A DNA stretch of 47,328 nt, taken from positions 1-47,328 of IMG/VR virus record IMGVR_UViG_3300035210_000052; one strand, 5' to 3'. The notes beneath the pieces are model-generated. The model saw only the letters and a list, made by a program, of their open reading frames with translations. It did not search any database and was not told the DNA's origin. The DNA is from a virus. Made by a program: the position numbers and the translations under genes. Positions 29,991 to 37,406 of the stretch are shown in pieces (within the stretch, counting starts at the first letter, position 1; every line of letters begins with the position of its first letter).

Positions 29991-30215
29991 TCAGCCCTCC
30001 GTAACGAGGGTGATCTCCCACCGGGTGACCTTGCCGGACGTGGGGTGATCGGAGCGGAATCGGAGACCCGGGGTCTCCGGGTCGTTGTTCATCCGAAGGT
30101 CTGTCACGAGTGCGGACACGACCCGCATCGGGTCGGTCGTCACGTAGTCGGACCACTTCGCTTCTGTTCCGTCGTCGCACATGAGCCACGCTCGGACGCG
30201 GTAGGACAGGGTCAC
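29991..30215 (-). CDS. Hypothetical small protein
   Basis: 74 residues from GTG, just before the membrane-protein gene. SYRVRAWLMCDDGTEAKWSD and GKVTRWEITLV are beta-type ends around a helix. No motif is recognised. It is closely spaced with its neighbours. Confidence 0.55.
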   Translation of the reverse strand: MTLSYRVRAWLMCDDGTEAKWSDYVTTDPMRVVSALVTDLRMNNDPETPGLRFRSDHPTSGKVTRWEITLVTEG

Positions 30216-30218
30216 AGG

Positions 30219-30398
30219 TCAGCCCTCCTCGGTAATGACGTCGACCACGTTGACGCGCGTACCCGCGCGGTTGTGAGCTGCGCTCACCATGTCGCCCGGG
30301 CCGTTCGGCGTGACTCGGTCGCCCGAGTCCACGTGAACCCAGGCCATACGGTCGCGGTCGAATGTCACCCGCCCGAGGCAGTACCCGCAGATCTCCAT
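30219..30398 (-). CDS. Small CxxC protein
   Basis: 59 residues. ATG at 30398 is chosen because GGAG lies six bases upstream. EICGYCLGRVTFDRDRMAWVH holds one C-x2-C pair and a His, perhaps half of a zinc site completed by a later His or by dimerisation. Function unknown. Confidence 0.6.
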   Translation of the reverse strand: MEICGYCLGRVTFDRDRMAWVHVDSGDRVTPNGPGDMVSAAHNRAGTRVNVVDVITEEG

Positions 30399-30430
30399 GA
30401 TCATCTCCGCCTTCTGCCGGCGTGGCCGGC

Positions 30431-30492
30431 ATGATCCGTAAACCGAACAGGTGACCGGGCCCGTAGGCCCGGCCGCCCGCATGGTCGGCGGC
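30431..30492 (-). repeat. Intergenic hairpin element, copy 1
   Basis: Plus-strand flanks ATCCGTAAACCGAACAGG and CCCGCATGGTCGGCGG bracket a stem CCGGGCC-CGTA-GGCCCGG (30455-30472). The flanks match copies 2 and 3, and the stem sequence differs but still pairs. It lies between two leftward genes. Confidence 0.65.
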
Positions 30493-30494
30493 TC

Positions 30495-30830
30495 TCAGCT
30501 CTCGCGCGACGGGTGATTGAGACACCACGTAGCGAGCAGGCAGAGCTGCCACCACTCGGCGCTGTCCTTGCCGTACACGCTCACGCACTCATCGAACGTT
30601 GCCGAGAGGTCATCGGCGAACAGCTCCAGGCTCACGTGTCCGGTGCTTGCCAGGGTTGCGAAGTGTCGGCCGACCCCGGACGGAGCCTGCCAGCCCGCGA
30701 CAATGGCCATAGCCACGGTGTCAGGGATCTCGGTCTCTCGGTTGCGGTGGCACTCGGTCTCCACTTCCGCAGAGAGGGCCTGTCGCGTCGACACGGTGAG
30801 CGTGTCGGTGCCGTGATACGTGCCGTTCAT
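30495..30830 (-). CDS. Hypothetical acidic protein
   Basis: 111 residues from ATG at 30830. The N-terminal half has VSTRQALSAEVETECHRNRE, and the C-terminal half VSLELFADDLSATFDECVSV followed by WWQLCLLATWCLNH is acidic and aromatic. No motif is recognised. Structured repeat copies lie on both sides. Confidence 0.6.
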   Translation of the reverse strand: MNGTYHGTDTLTVSTRQALSAEVETECHRNRETEIPDTVAMAIVAGWQAPSGVGRHFATLASTGHVSLELFADDLSATFDECVSVYGKDSAEWWQLCLLATWCLNHPSRES

Positions 30831-30843
30831 CGTTCCTGCCTTC

Positions 30844-30897
30844 CGTAGGTCCAACAGGTGGCACGCCGTAGGCGTGCCGCCCGCAAGATCGGCGGTT
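30844..30897 (-). repeat. Intergenic hairpin element, copy 2
   Basis: Flanks CCGTAGGTCCAACAGG and CCCGCAAGATCGGCGG bracket stem GGCACGCC-GTA-GGCGTGCC (30860-30878). Copy 3 shares almost the same flanks with a different stem. CCGC/GCGG in the right flank can form a second small hairpin. Confidence 0.7.
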
Positions 30898-30898
30898 G

Positions 30899-31156
30899 TC
30901 AGTCGATCGGCTGGCCTGCCAGCCACGTGGTGAATGCCCGTTGCATGCTCGGCATCATGCCCTCACGGTCGCATCGGAATGCCCGTTGACGCGTCGCGTA
31001 GTCGCGCGCGAAATCGAACGGCTCGCCTGGCAGGCTCGCCCCGAAGTCCTTCGCACCCCACGCGTACCACAGCGCTTGCGTGAAGCTCCGAACGTCATTC
31101 GGCTCATGCGTGAGCATGGTCACCGGGGCCACGGGCCCGAACGGTAGGCGCGTCAC
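30899..31156 (-). CDS. Hypothetical protein
   Basis: 85 residues from GTG overlapping the upstream stop. VRSFTQALWYAWGAKDFG and FDFARDYATRQRAFRCDREG suggest a compact helical protein. No family is recognised. The GTGA overlap couples it to the preceding gene. Confidence 0.55.
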   Translation of the reverse strand: MTRLPFGPVAPVTMLTHEPNDVRSFTQALWYAWGAKDFGASLPGEPFDFARDYATRQRAFRCDREGMMPSMQRAFTTWLAGQPID

Positions 31157-31395
31157 CGGATGAACCGAGCATAGACACGGATCTCTGCGCCGATCTTCCG
31201 CACGGTGGCCTGATATCCGGCCCCGTACTCGCGCCCGTCGTTAATGCGAGCCTCCGTGGTCTCGGCGCGCGCCATACGGTCGGGCCGCATGACGACTGCC
31301 CATTCTCCCGGACGGCTTTTCAGCTCTGCCGCAATGTCACCCCGTGACATCACGTGATCCGTGCTCTGCGGGGGACGTTCGAACGTGAGCGCCAT
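31153..31395 (-). CDS. Hypothetical small basic protein
   Basis: 80 residues from ATG at 31395, after GGGAAAGTGATCACC. SRGDIAAELKSRPGEWAVVM, then YGAGYQATVRKIGAEIRVYA has an alternating helix-strand pattern with a basic surface. It might bind nucleic acid. No family is recognised. Confidence 0.6.
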   Translation of the reverse strand: MALTFERPPQSTDHVMSRGDIAAELKSRPGEWAVVMRPDRMARAETTEARINDGREYGAGYQATVRKIGAEIRVYARFIR

Positions 31396-31414
31396 GGTGA
31401 TCACTTTCCCTTTC

Positions 31415-31478
31415 GTTGGTCCGTAGGTCCAACGGCAGACCCGGCCGTGAGGCCGGATCTCCCGCAAGATCGGCGGTC
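31415..31478 (-). repeat. Intergenic hairpin element, copy 3
   Basis: GTCCGTAGGTCCAACGGC and CCCGCAAGATCGGCGG flank stem CCGGCC-GTGA-GGCCGG (31441-31456). GTTGG and CCAAC in the left flank pair as well, giving two consecutive hairpins. It is placed between two leftward genes, like the other copies. Confidence 0.7.
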
Positions 31479-31479
31479 C

Positions 31480-31974
31480 CTAGCGGTCGAACAGAGTGAA
31501 CGCGTAGCGCGTCCCGTGAAGGTGACTGCCGCACCCGTCGCACGACCGTGAGCTGTACTCGCGTGTCTCGCAGTCGCAGTCGGAGTCGCGCGGGCCGTCC
31601 GGCCCGTTGGGGCATTCCTCGGCGTGCTCTCCACCCATGGCGATGCGGTGGTAGTGGCCCTCCCACAGAGCGAACGGAGCAGGCTCGGAAGGGTCACCAG
31701 CGTGTGACTCGGTACGGATGTCCACACCGTTCGCATGCATGAGCATGCACGTGGGGCAGACCCAGAGATCGGACATGACCACGGGTCGGTCGCCGTGAAC
31801 TTCGGTCACGAGTCGGTGCGTGAGGACCTTACGACCGTGCTGCGGGTCGATGTGATTCAGGTCCGCGAGGACTCGGAGCATCGACAGGGATGCGGTTGCC
31901 AGGATCTCCCGCGCGTGGCTTGCGCCGTCGGACTGCTGCAACAGATCGTTAAGGATCTCTGACTTGCTGGCCAT
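31480..31974 (-). CDS. Hypothetical zinc-binding protein
   Basis: 164 residues from ATG at 31974. A helical N-terminus (SKSEILNDLLQQSDGASHA) and a region with VCPTCMLMHANG and several histidines (EGHYHRIAMGGEHAEECP) lead to DSDCDCETREYSS and SCDGCGSHLHG. Nine cysteines plus histidines suggest two or more zinc sites. It belongs to the leftward small-gene block. Family unknown. Confidence 0.65.
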   Translation of the reverse strand: MASKSEILNDLLQQSDGASHAREILATASLSMLRVLADLNHIDPQHGRKVLTHRLVTEVHGDRPVVMSDLWVCPTCMLMHANGVDIRTESHAGDPSEPAPFALWEGHYHRIAMGGEHAEECPNGPDGPRDSDCDCETREYSSRSCDGCGSHLHGTRYAFTLFDR

Positions 31975-31976
31975 GA

Positions 31977-32114
31977 TCACTCGCCTGCCAGAATGCCACT
32001 GCACTGAAGCAGGGTCACAAGCTCACGGGCCCACTGCTCGGCCATTTCCTGCTTGCCGCACTGCTTATACGCAATGGCCTTCGCCAGTGCCCTATTGATC
32101 TCCGTGCGATCCAT
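31977..32114 (-). CDS. Small helical protein (45 aa)
   Basis: 45 codons from ATG at 32114 with GGGAG upstream. It encodes MDRTEINRALAKAIAYKQCG, then EMAEQWARELVTLLQC, a two-helix bundle-like peptide. The stop lies two bases before the next ATG in the TGATCATG arrangement. It is the first gene of the leftward block after the 1-kb control region. Confidence 0.65.
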   Translation of the reverse strand: MDRTEINRALAKAIAYKQCGKQEMAEQWARELVTLLQCSGILAGE

Positions 32115-32296
32115 GATCCAACTCCCTGTTTCGATGAGACCGGGCCGAACAATGCCGACACTCCTCTTTGTGGCTCCAACGTGTCAATGGGTTTCACCCG
32201 TTCGGCTCACCGATCGGGGACCATGATCCATCTGCCACCCGTGTGCACAGGAGAGCAGGGGACGGGAGCACGCACGGGTGCCAGCCACGATCATCG

Positions 32297-32312
32297 ATAC
32301 CCCCGGGGGTAT
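32297..32312. promoter_or_regulatory. CsoR-operator-like 16-bp palindrome
   Basis: ATACCCCCGGGGGTAT is a perfect 16-bp palindrome. The TACCC...GGGTA half-sites resemble operators of CsoR-family copper sensors in actinobacteria. It lies about 180 bp upstream of the leftward block. Regulation by a host CsoR is inferred from the pattern only; a phage repressor could equally bind. Confidence 0.4.
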
Positions 32313-32454
32313 GCGGTCACGCGTGGTGGAGGTAGGGACATGGGTCTGGACAGTGAGCAGAGTTGGCCCATGATCGGTGATCTTGGCTCACCCGGGTAAC
32401 AGATCATGTTGAAGAGCTCCGACTTTCGTGCAAGTCTGCCCAACCATGATCAAC

Positions 32455-32473
32455 TAAGGCTAGCCTAACCTAA
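32455..32473. promoter_or_regulatory. DtxR/IdeR/DmdR-type iron box
   Basis: TAAGGCTAGCCTAACCTAA agrees with the actinobacterial iron-box consensus TTAGGTTAGSCTAACCTAA at 17 of 19 positions, counted by eye. DtxR-family repressors bind this site with ferrous iron. It lies in the control region upstream of the leftward ArdA-containing block, so host iron status might control early or lysogenic expression. Confidence 0.6.
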
Positions 32474-32586
32474 CTTGATCTTGCTCAGCCCATGATCCAC
32501 TGTCCGTTTCGTCCGCTTGACCCCGGGTTGTTATATTCCGTGTGCCCCCCTCCCCGGCTACTATCACCCAAGATTTTTTTTCCCAG

Positions 32587-32608
32587 CAGGGGGGCGGCAG
32601 GGGGGCGG
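32587..32608 (+). repeat. Tandem G-rich 11-bp repeat
   Basis: CAGGGGGGCGG occurs twice without a gap, just after a T8 tract. The two G6 runs and GG pairs could form a G-quadruplex on the plus strand. The AT tract beside G-runs is also reminiscent of unwinding or pause sites. Function is not known. Confidence 0.55.
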
Positions 32609-32709
32609 TGGAACGCAACGTTGCAGGTCAGGCGCTTGTGGCCTGCCCCCGAGCCGAGGTACATCAACGGTGTGATGCAGGTCTCACTGCTTAAGTGGTG
32701 GTTCGCATT

Positions 32710-33037
32710 TCATTGAACTGATTTCAATGAGACCTAGTGGTGTAGAAGTTGTGAGCGAACCTGGTCGGTTCGCGAATAACAACGGCAGCGGTCATCCGCA
32801 TGACCGCGTTGCCTCTACGGCGGGAGCAACAAGCTCCCGCCTAGTACATAAACAGCAAGCAAGGGCGGCCCGGGGCCGCCCCTACTGGTTACAGAAGCAT
32901 CCCCTGTAGGGGATGCCGCTGAAGCCCTTCGCAGGGCACCCGAAGGTGCCCCACGCAAGAACGACCCCGCAAGGGGTCGTCGGAAGCTGCGCTTCCTTCC
33001 TCCTGAATAACAACCCCGTCAGCAGACGGGGTTGTTA
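32710..33037 (+). ncRNA. Array of eleven hairpins, possible structured RNA
   Basis: Eleven inverted repeats follow each other: 32710-32730, 32755-32773, 32788-32807, 32819-32841, 32863-32881, 32897-32916, 32924-32937, 32934-32951, 32961-32980, 32982-32996 and 33008-33037. Stems are 5 to 13 bp with short loops such as CCGC, TGTA, CGAA, GCAA and AGCA. Sequences differ, so this is not a simple repeat array. The seventh and eighth share bases and exclude each other. The last is a 13-bp stem that may act as terminator. No open frame explains it. It could be a noncoding RNA, a DNA-structure origin or a packaging signal. Confidence 0.55.
33008..33037 (+). terminator. Strong 13-bp hairpin, terminator-like
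   Basis: TAACAACCCCGTC pairs with GACGGGGTTGTTA around AGCA. The downstream CCTTTTT run starts about 10 bp later, so the fit to a classical terminator is imperfect in the rightward direction. It closes the hairpin array 110 bp before the first virion gene. Confidence 0.6.
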
Positions 33038-33146
33038 CGCGTGGACCTTTTTCGCGGACAGGTAGGTCAGATCTCAACACCGTGATGAGCCGACGCTGCG
33101 CGACGGCTCAGCGGTCCAGCTCTCCGAAACCGAAGGTGAATCAACC

Positions 33147-33464
33147 GTGGCGAACCAGCTCCCCTGCACGATCACCGTGAACGCCACGGCTACCGCCGTG
33201 CAGTTCGTCGGACATCACTGCGAAGTTGAGGCGTACAACCTCGGCACCGTTCCGGTGTATGCCCGCGCCGATGGCACGGCCGCCGCAGTTGGTGCGGATC
33301 TGAACTACTGCCTTCCGCCGGCAATGGGCACGTTCGTGGACATCGAGACCGTTCCTTCCGGCGGCTCTCTGGCCAGCGACGCGGCTACCCCGGTGACGAA
33401 CCTGTCGCTGATCTCCACGTCCGGCACGTCACTGGTCCATTTCTTCGAGTGTTGCTGCGACTGA
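33147..33464 (+). CDS. Small structural-type protein before terminase
   Basis: 105 residues from GTG. A beta-rich sequence: TITVNATATAVQFVGHHCEV, then YNLGTVPVYARADGT, with a cysteine cluster (FECCCD) at the end. It resembles small beta-sandwich decoration proteins by composition. It is the first gene of the late block, 34 bp before the terminase. Family not recognised. Confidence 0.6.
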   Translation: MANQLPCTITVNATATAVQFVGHHCEVEAYNLGTVPVYARADGTAAAVGADLNYCLPPAMGTFVDIETVPSGGSLASDAATPVTNLSLISTSGTSLVHFFECCCD

Positions 33465-33498
33465 ACCGGGCCGTTCCCCATCGATGCGAGGAGGCCGG

Positions 33499-35382
33499 GT
33501 GCCTCCGCTGAAGCTCACTGCCGCTGAAGCCAAGGCCGGTGTGATTGAGGCTGTCGCCAAGGGGTCGTCGGTCAACGCCGCGCTGGCCCTGGTGGGCAGG
33601 TCCATCAAGACGCACGAGAATTGGCGTTCCAGGGACCACGAGTACGCGCGGCTTCTCGATGAGGTGCGGCACTCGCGCAAGGTGGCCATCGACAAGGGCG
33701 CCCTCGCCGATGAGCTGGCGCTCACGTTCGCCGAATGGCGGCGGCGCTATCTGCGCCGCGAGACCTACCCGCACATGCAGAACCTGATCGACGTTGTTGA
33801 GGGGCGCGACCCGTCCTGGTTGCACCCGTCGATGACGTGGGAACCACGTCGGCGTAACCGCACCATCATTAACATCCCCCCGTACCACGCGAAGTCCCAG
33901 ACGCTCACCGTGGACTACGTCACCTACAAGCTCTGCCAGAACCCGAACTTCCGTGTCGTCATCGTGTCCAAGCGGCAGGAGCAGGCGAAGAAGTTCCTCG
34001 GGCAGATCCGTCAGCGCATGACCTCGAACCTCTTCACGGCTCTCCAGGTTGCCTTCGGCGGCACCGAGGGATTCAAGGGTGAGGGAACGGTCTGGCGGGC
34101 CAACATGCTCTACCTCGCCGGCAGGGATTCGGACGCGGCTGACGCGTCCATCGAAGCTCTTGGTCTCGGCGGGCAGATCTACGGAACACGCTCCGACCTG
34201 ATTCTTCTGGATGACTGCGTCGTTGGCTCCAACGCCAACGAGTACGAAAAGCAGATCAACTGGATGGAGTCCGAGGTAGAGAACCGTGTGTTCGACGGCT
34301 CCATCGTCATCATCGGTACCCGGCTTGCGCCGACCGATCTGTATGCGGAGCTGCGCAACGGGGACCGCTACCTGTCCGGGAAATCTCCATGGTCCTACCT
34401 GCGTATGCCCATGGTGCTGGAGACCGCAGGGAAGCCCGAAGACTGGGTCACGTTGTGGCCCAAGAGCCACATCCCGATGGACGAGAACGACGGGACCCCC
34501 GGGCCCGACGGCATGTTCGCGGCATGGGACGGCGTACGCGCCAACCAGACCCGCGACTCCAAGCCGCCGAAGACCTGGAACCTCGTTTACCAGCAGGCCG
34601 ACCAGGCCGAGGACGCGGTCTTCGACCCCAAGTGCGTGATGGGTTCGGTGGACCGGCGCAGAAAGCCGGGACCGCTACGTGCAGGTGGCTGGGGCCACCC
34701 GCGTAACGGCATGGAAGGCCAGTACGTCATCGCCTCGATGGACCCCGCCATGGCGGGGGACACCTTCACGTTGGTCGGAGCGGTCGACCGCAAGGACCAG
34801 ATGCGCCGGGTCATGAATGCATGGGTCGAAACTAGTCCGACCCCGGCATATATCCGCGAACTGATCGAGCGGGTCACCGACGAATACTCCGTCAATGAAT
34901 GGGTGATCGAGAAGAATGCGTTCCAGCTCTTCCTTGTTCACGACGAGGCCATTCAATCGTTCTGTCGTTCGCGCGGCGTGCGGATCACCGAGCACTATAC
35001 GTCTCGGAATAAGCAGGACCCTGACTTCGGGGTCGCGTCGCTCGCACCCCTCTTCGGATCGCTGCGTCGCATTCACGACGAATCTGGGCGTGCTGATCAT
35101 CAAGGGGACAATCTCTTCGACCTTCCTGATCCCGACCAAAGCCAGGGCGTCAAGAGTCTCATTGAGCAGCTCACGCTCTGGCAGCCGGGCAAGCAGGGCA
35201 AGCAACTGAAGATGGACGGGCCGATGGCCCTGTGGTTCTTCGAGCTGCGCGCCCGGGAAATCCTGGGACAGGGTCGGCAGAAGACCCAGCACTTCATGAA
35301 CAACCCGTACCTTTCACGGTCCGACGCTTCGCGCCGCACGGTGATTCCAATGGATTCATACCGGGAGGGCCGCCTTGGCTGA
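33499..35382 (+). CDS. terL: Terminase large subunit with fused N-terminal HTH
   Basis: About 627 residues. GTG at 33499 is preferred because AGGAGG lies just upstream; ATG at 33484 would add five residues. An N-terminal helix-turn-helix (SSVNAALALVGRSIKTHENW) looks like a small-terminase DNA-binding part. The ATPase has a Walker-A-like PPYHAKSQTL (about 127-136) and Walker B LILLDD (about 234-239). The nuclease domain starts near ASMDPAMAG with a metal-binding Asp. It pumps DNA through the portal and cuts it. No separate small subunit was found, so the fused HTH may replace it. Confidence 0.9.
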   Translation: MPPLKLTAAEAKAGVIEAVAKGSSVNAALALVGRSIKTHENWRSRDHEYARLLDEVRHSRKVAIDKGALADELALTFAEWRRRYLRRETYPHMQNLIDVVEGRDPSWLHPSMTWEPRRRNRTIINIPPYHAKSQTLTVDYVTYKLCQNPNFRVVIVSKRQEQAKKFLGQIRQRMTSNLFTALQVAFGGTEGFKGEGTVWRANMLYLAGRDSDAADASIEALGLGGQIYGTRSDLILLDDCVVGSNANEYEKQINWMESEVENRVFDGSIVIIGTRLAPTDLYAELRNGDRYLSGKSPWSYLRMPMVLETAGKPEDWVTLWPKSHIPMDENDGTPGPDGMFAAWDGVRANQTRDSKPPKTWNLVYQQADQAEDAVFDPKCVMGSVDRRRKPGPLRAGGWGHPRNGMEGQYVIASMDPAMAGDTFTLVGAVDRKDQMRRVMNAWVETSPTPAYIRELIERVTDEYSVNEWVIEKNAFQLFLVHDEAIQSFCRSRGVRITEHYTSRNKQDPDFGVASLAPLFGSLRRIHDESGRADHQGDNLFDLPDPDQSQGVKSLIEQLTLWQPGKQGKQLKMDGPMALWFFELRAREILGQGRQKTQHFMNNPYLSRSDASRRTVIPMDSYREGRLG

Positions 35383-37222
35383 GGATCGCCTCTACGGCAT
35401 TCCCGCACGTGTCAAGGCGCTTCGCGCCCGGTACCAGCACAAGGATGCCCGCAATAACGAGGTCCAGGCCGTCAGGCGTGGAGACTTCGAGGCCATTGCC
35501 CCTGACCTGTTCTCCGAGCAGTTCAGCCGGCCGATCGTCGCGAACCTCATCGACACCACCGCCCGGGACGTCGCCGCCGTCCTGGCGCCACTGCCGTCGT
35601 TCTCGTGTTCCTCGCCGAACATGTCCAGCGAACGCAGCAAGGACTTCGCCACCAAGCGCACGAGGATCGTGCGCAACTACCTGGACTTCTCTCAGGTGGA
35701 GTGGCAGATGCTCACCGGGGCGGACCAGTACAACTCCTACGGGATGATCGTCACCACGGTCACACCGGACTTCAAGAACAAGCAGCCGTACATCCTTTTC
35801 GAGTCCGCCGTCGGGGCCTACCCGGTGTGGGACCACAAGGGGGAGTGCACGGAGTTCGCCCGGGTCTACTACCGGGACTGGTTCGCCGTCGTGGCGGACT
35901 ACCCGAACGTGGAGAACGTTCGGAAGTCTTTCCCGCATGCCCTTGGTACGAACAACAAGGTCGAGATCGTCAAGTACATCAACAAGGATCGAATCCTTGT
36001 CTACATCCCGTCCATGGGTGACCTCATCCTGGAGGACATGCCCAACCCGATGAAGCGGTGCATCGTCGTGTGCACCCGCCGTCCCGGGCTGGACGACGAG
36101 ATTCGTGGCGCCTACGACGATGTCATCTGGGTGCAGTTCGCCCGGCACCGCCTTCAGGCTCTCTTGCTCGAAGGTGTCGACAAGGCCGTGCGTGCCCCGC
36201 TCGTCATCCCCGATGACGCCAACGAGGTGGCCCTCGGCCCGGATGCCGTCATTCGCACCCGTCAGGGTGCAGGGTCCGTGGCACGGGCCCGGCTGGACAT
36301 GCCTGCCCAGGCGTTCTCGGCGGTCGAACAGCTCAAGCAGGAGCAGATGCTCGGGGCTATGGCCCCGGAAGCGCGCTCCGGGTCGATGGACGCATCGGTC
36401 ATCACCGGTCGCGGTGTCCAGCAGCTCATGGCTGGGTTCTCCGCGCAGATCGCCGCCGCGCAGCTCGTCTTCCGTACGCATTTCAAGCGCGTGATCGAGC
36501 TGGCCTTCGCGATGGACGAGGAGCTGTGGCCCGACGAACCGAAGGACATCCGGGGCAACGACTCTGGCGTCCCGTACAGCTTCACGTACAGGGCTGCCAA
36601 GGACATCGACAACGACCACACCGTAGATATCTCCTACGGATTCGCCGCAGGGCTTGACCCCAACCGCGCACTGGTGTTCCTGCTACAGGCCGACGGTGCG
36701 GGATTGGTCAGCAAGGACTACGTCAGGCGGAACATCCCGGTCGACCTCAACGCGGTCGAAGAGGAACGCAAGATCTTCACCGAGCAGTCACGAGCTGCCT
36801 TGGTGCAGGCGTTCTCCGCCCTGACGCAGTCCATTCCTCAGCTCATTGCTGCCGGACAGGACGCCTCGCAGATCATTGCGACGCAGGCGAAGTTCATCTC
36901 GCTCATCCAGAAGGGCATGTCCGTAGAGGCAGCCGTGATGGAGGTGCTGAAGCCACCGGAGCCCCCGCCTGGCGCGTCGAGCCCGGGACCAGACCAGGCC
37001 GCTACCCCAGGTGGCCCCGGAGACGGTTCCGCGCCGGGCGGGCCCGGCGGAGCAGAAGGCTTCGGCCCCAACGGATTGCCGTCAGGCATGGCCCTCGGTC
37101 AGGCATCGCAGGGGCCGGGCGCACGCCCGCCCCTCCAGATGTTCATGGCCGGACTCAACGGTGCGGGCAACCCGAACATGGCAGCCGCAGTCAGCCGACA
37201 GAACCCGGTCGTCAACGGCTAG
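35375..37222 (+). CDS. Portal protein
   Basis: 615 residues from TTG overlapping the terminase stop. A mainly helical body with a wing-like beta region (FESAVGAYPVWDHKGECTEF), a long helix near GVQQLMAGFSAQIAAAQLVF, and a Pro/Gly-rich C-terminal tail (about 530-600). Position directly after terminase and before virion proteins, size and helical content match the phage portal family. It forms the dodecameric ring at one capsid vertex. Confidence 0.85.
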   Translation: MAEDRLYGIPARVKALRARYQHKDARNNEVQAVRRGDFEAIAPDLFSEQFSRPIVANLIDTTARDVAAVLAPLPSFSCSSPNMSSERSKDFATKRTRIVRNYLDFSQVEWQMLTGADQYNSYGMIVTTVTPDFKNKQPYILFESAVGAYPVWDHKGECTEFARVYYRDWFAVVADYPNVENVRKSFPHALGTNNKVEIVKYINKDRILVYIPSMGDLILEDMPNPMKRCIVVCTRRPGLDDEIRGAYDDVIWVQFARHRLQALLLEGVDKAVRAPLVIPDDANEVALGPDAVIRTRQGAGSVARARLDMPAQAFSAVEQLKQEQMLGAMAPEARSGSMDASVITGRGVQQLMAGFSAQIAAAQLVFRTHFKRVIELAFAMDEELWPDEPKDIRGNDSGVPYSFTYRAAKDIDNDHTVDISYGFAAGLDPNRALVFLLQADGAGLVSKDYVRRNIPVDLNAVEEERKIFTEQSRAALVQAFSALTQSIPQLIAAGQDASQIIATQAKFISLIQKGMSVEAAVMEVLKPPEPPPGASSPGPDQAATPGGPGDGSAPGGPGGAEGFGPNGLPSGMALGQASQGPGARPPLQMFMAGLNGAGNPNMAAAVSRQNPVVNG

Positions 37223-37374
37223 CACCCCTGCGGGTAGTGCACCGGGCACCCTTCGGTGATCCACCAGCCGTCGGGGGGGAACGGCGCCGCCGTCCCCCGG
37301 CGGTTGTCCAGCACGGCACAGATGCAGCCCTGCGCCAGCGCGGCGTCGCTGCCCGGATTGGGCGTCTTGTCCAT
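37219..37374 (-). CDS. Small antisense-oriented PNPGSD protein (51 aa)
   Basis: A 51-codon leftward frame lies between rightward structural genes and overlaps the portal stop by 3 bp. KTPNPGSDAALAQGCICAVL, then WWITEGCPVH matches a small family seen in actinophages and bacteria (NPGSD...GC-x-C...DN...W-x-x-GCP-x-H). Its four cysteines and His could bind metal. The function is unknown. It is the only gene that breaks the direction of this block besides the last one. Confidence 0.75.
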   Translation of the reverse strand: MDKTPNPGSDAALAQGCICAVLDNRRGTAAPFPPDGWWITEGCPVHYPQGC

Positions 37375-37406
37375 GTCCCCACGCTAGCTCACGGAGGAAC
37401 CCAACG

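Larger units (their letters stand above)
32115..32700. promoter_or_regulatory. Divergent control region without genes
   Basis: No credible gene is seen. It separates the leftward small-gene block from the rightward virion block and should hold the leftward promoter(s). It contains several CCATGATC motifs (about 32222, 32368, 32444 and 32490), two palindromic operator-like sites described separately, a T8 tract (about 32573-32580), a tandem G-rich repeat and the palindrome GCAACGTTGC (32615-32624). TATATT at 32532-32537 may be a -10 element, but no -35 at good spacing was found. Confidence 0.55.

Noticed and set aside
29779-30588. Upstream extension of the frame next to ArdA
   Set aside because: It crosses three other well-formed leftward genes. 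The ATG at 29778 has a good ribosome site.
32371-32490. Micro-ORFs starting at the CCATGATC copies in the leader
   Set aside because: They are 2 to 26 codons long, lack ribosome sites and show no protein-like pattern.
28774-33037. Possible CRISPR arrays
   Set aside because: The hairpin elements do not share identical repeats with regular spacers and no cas operon is present.
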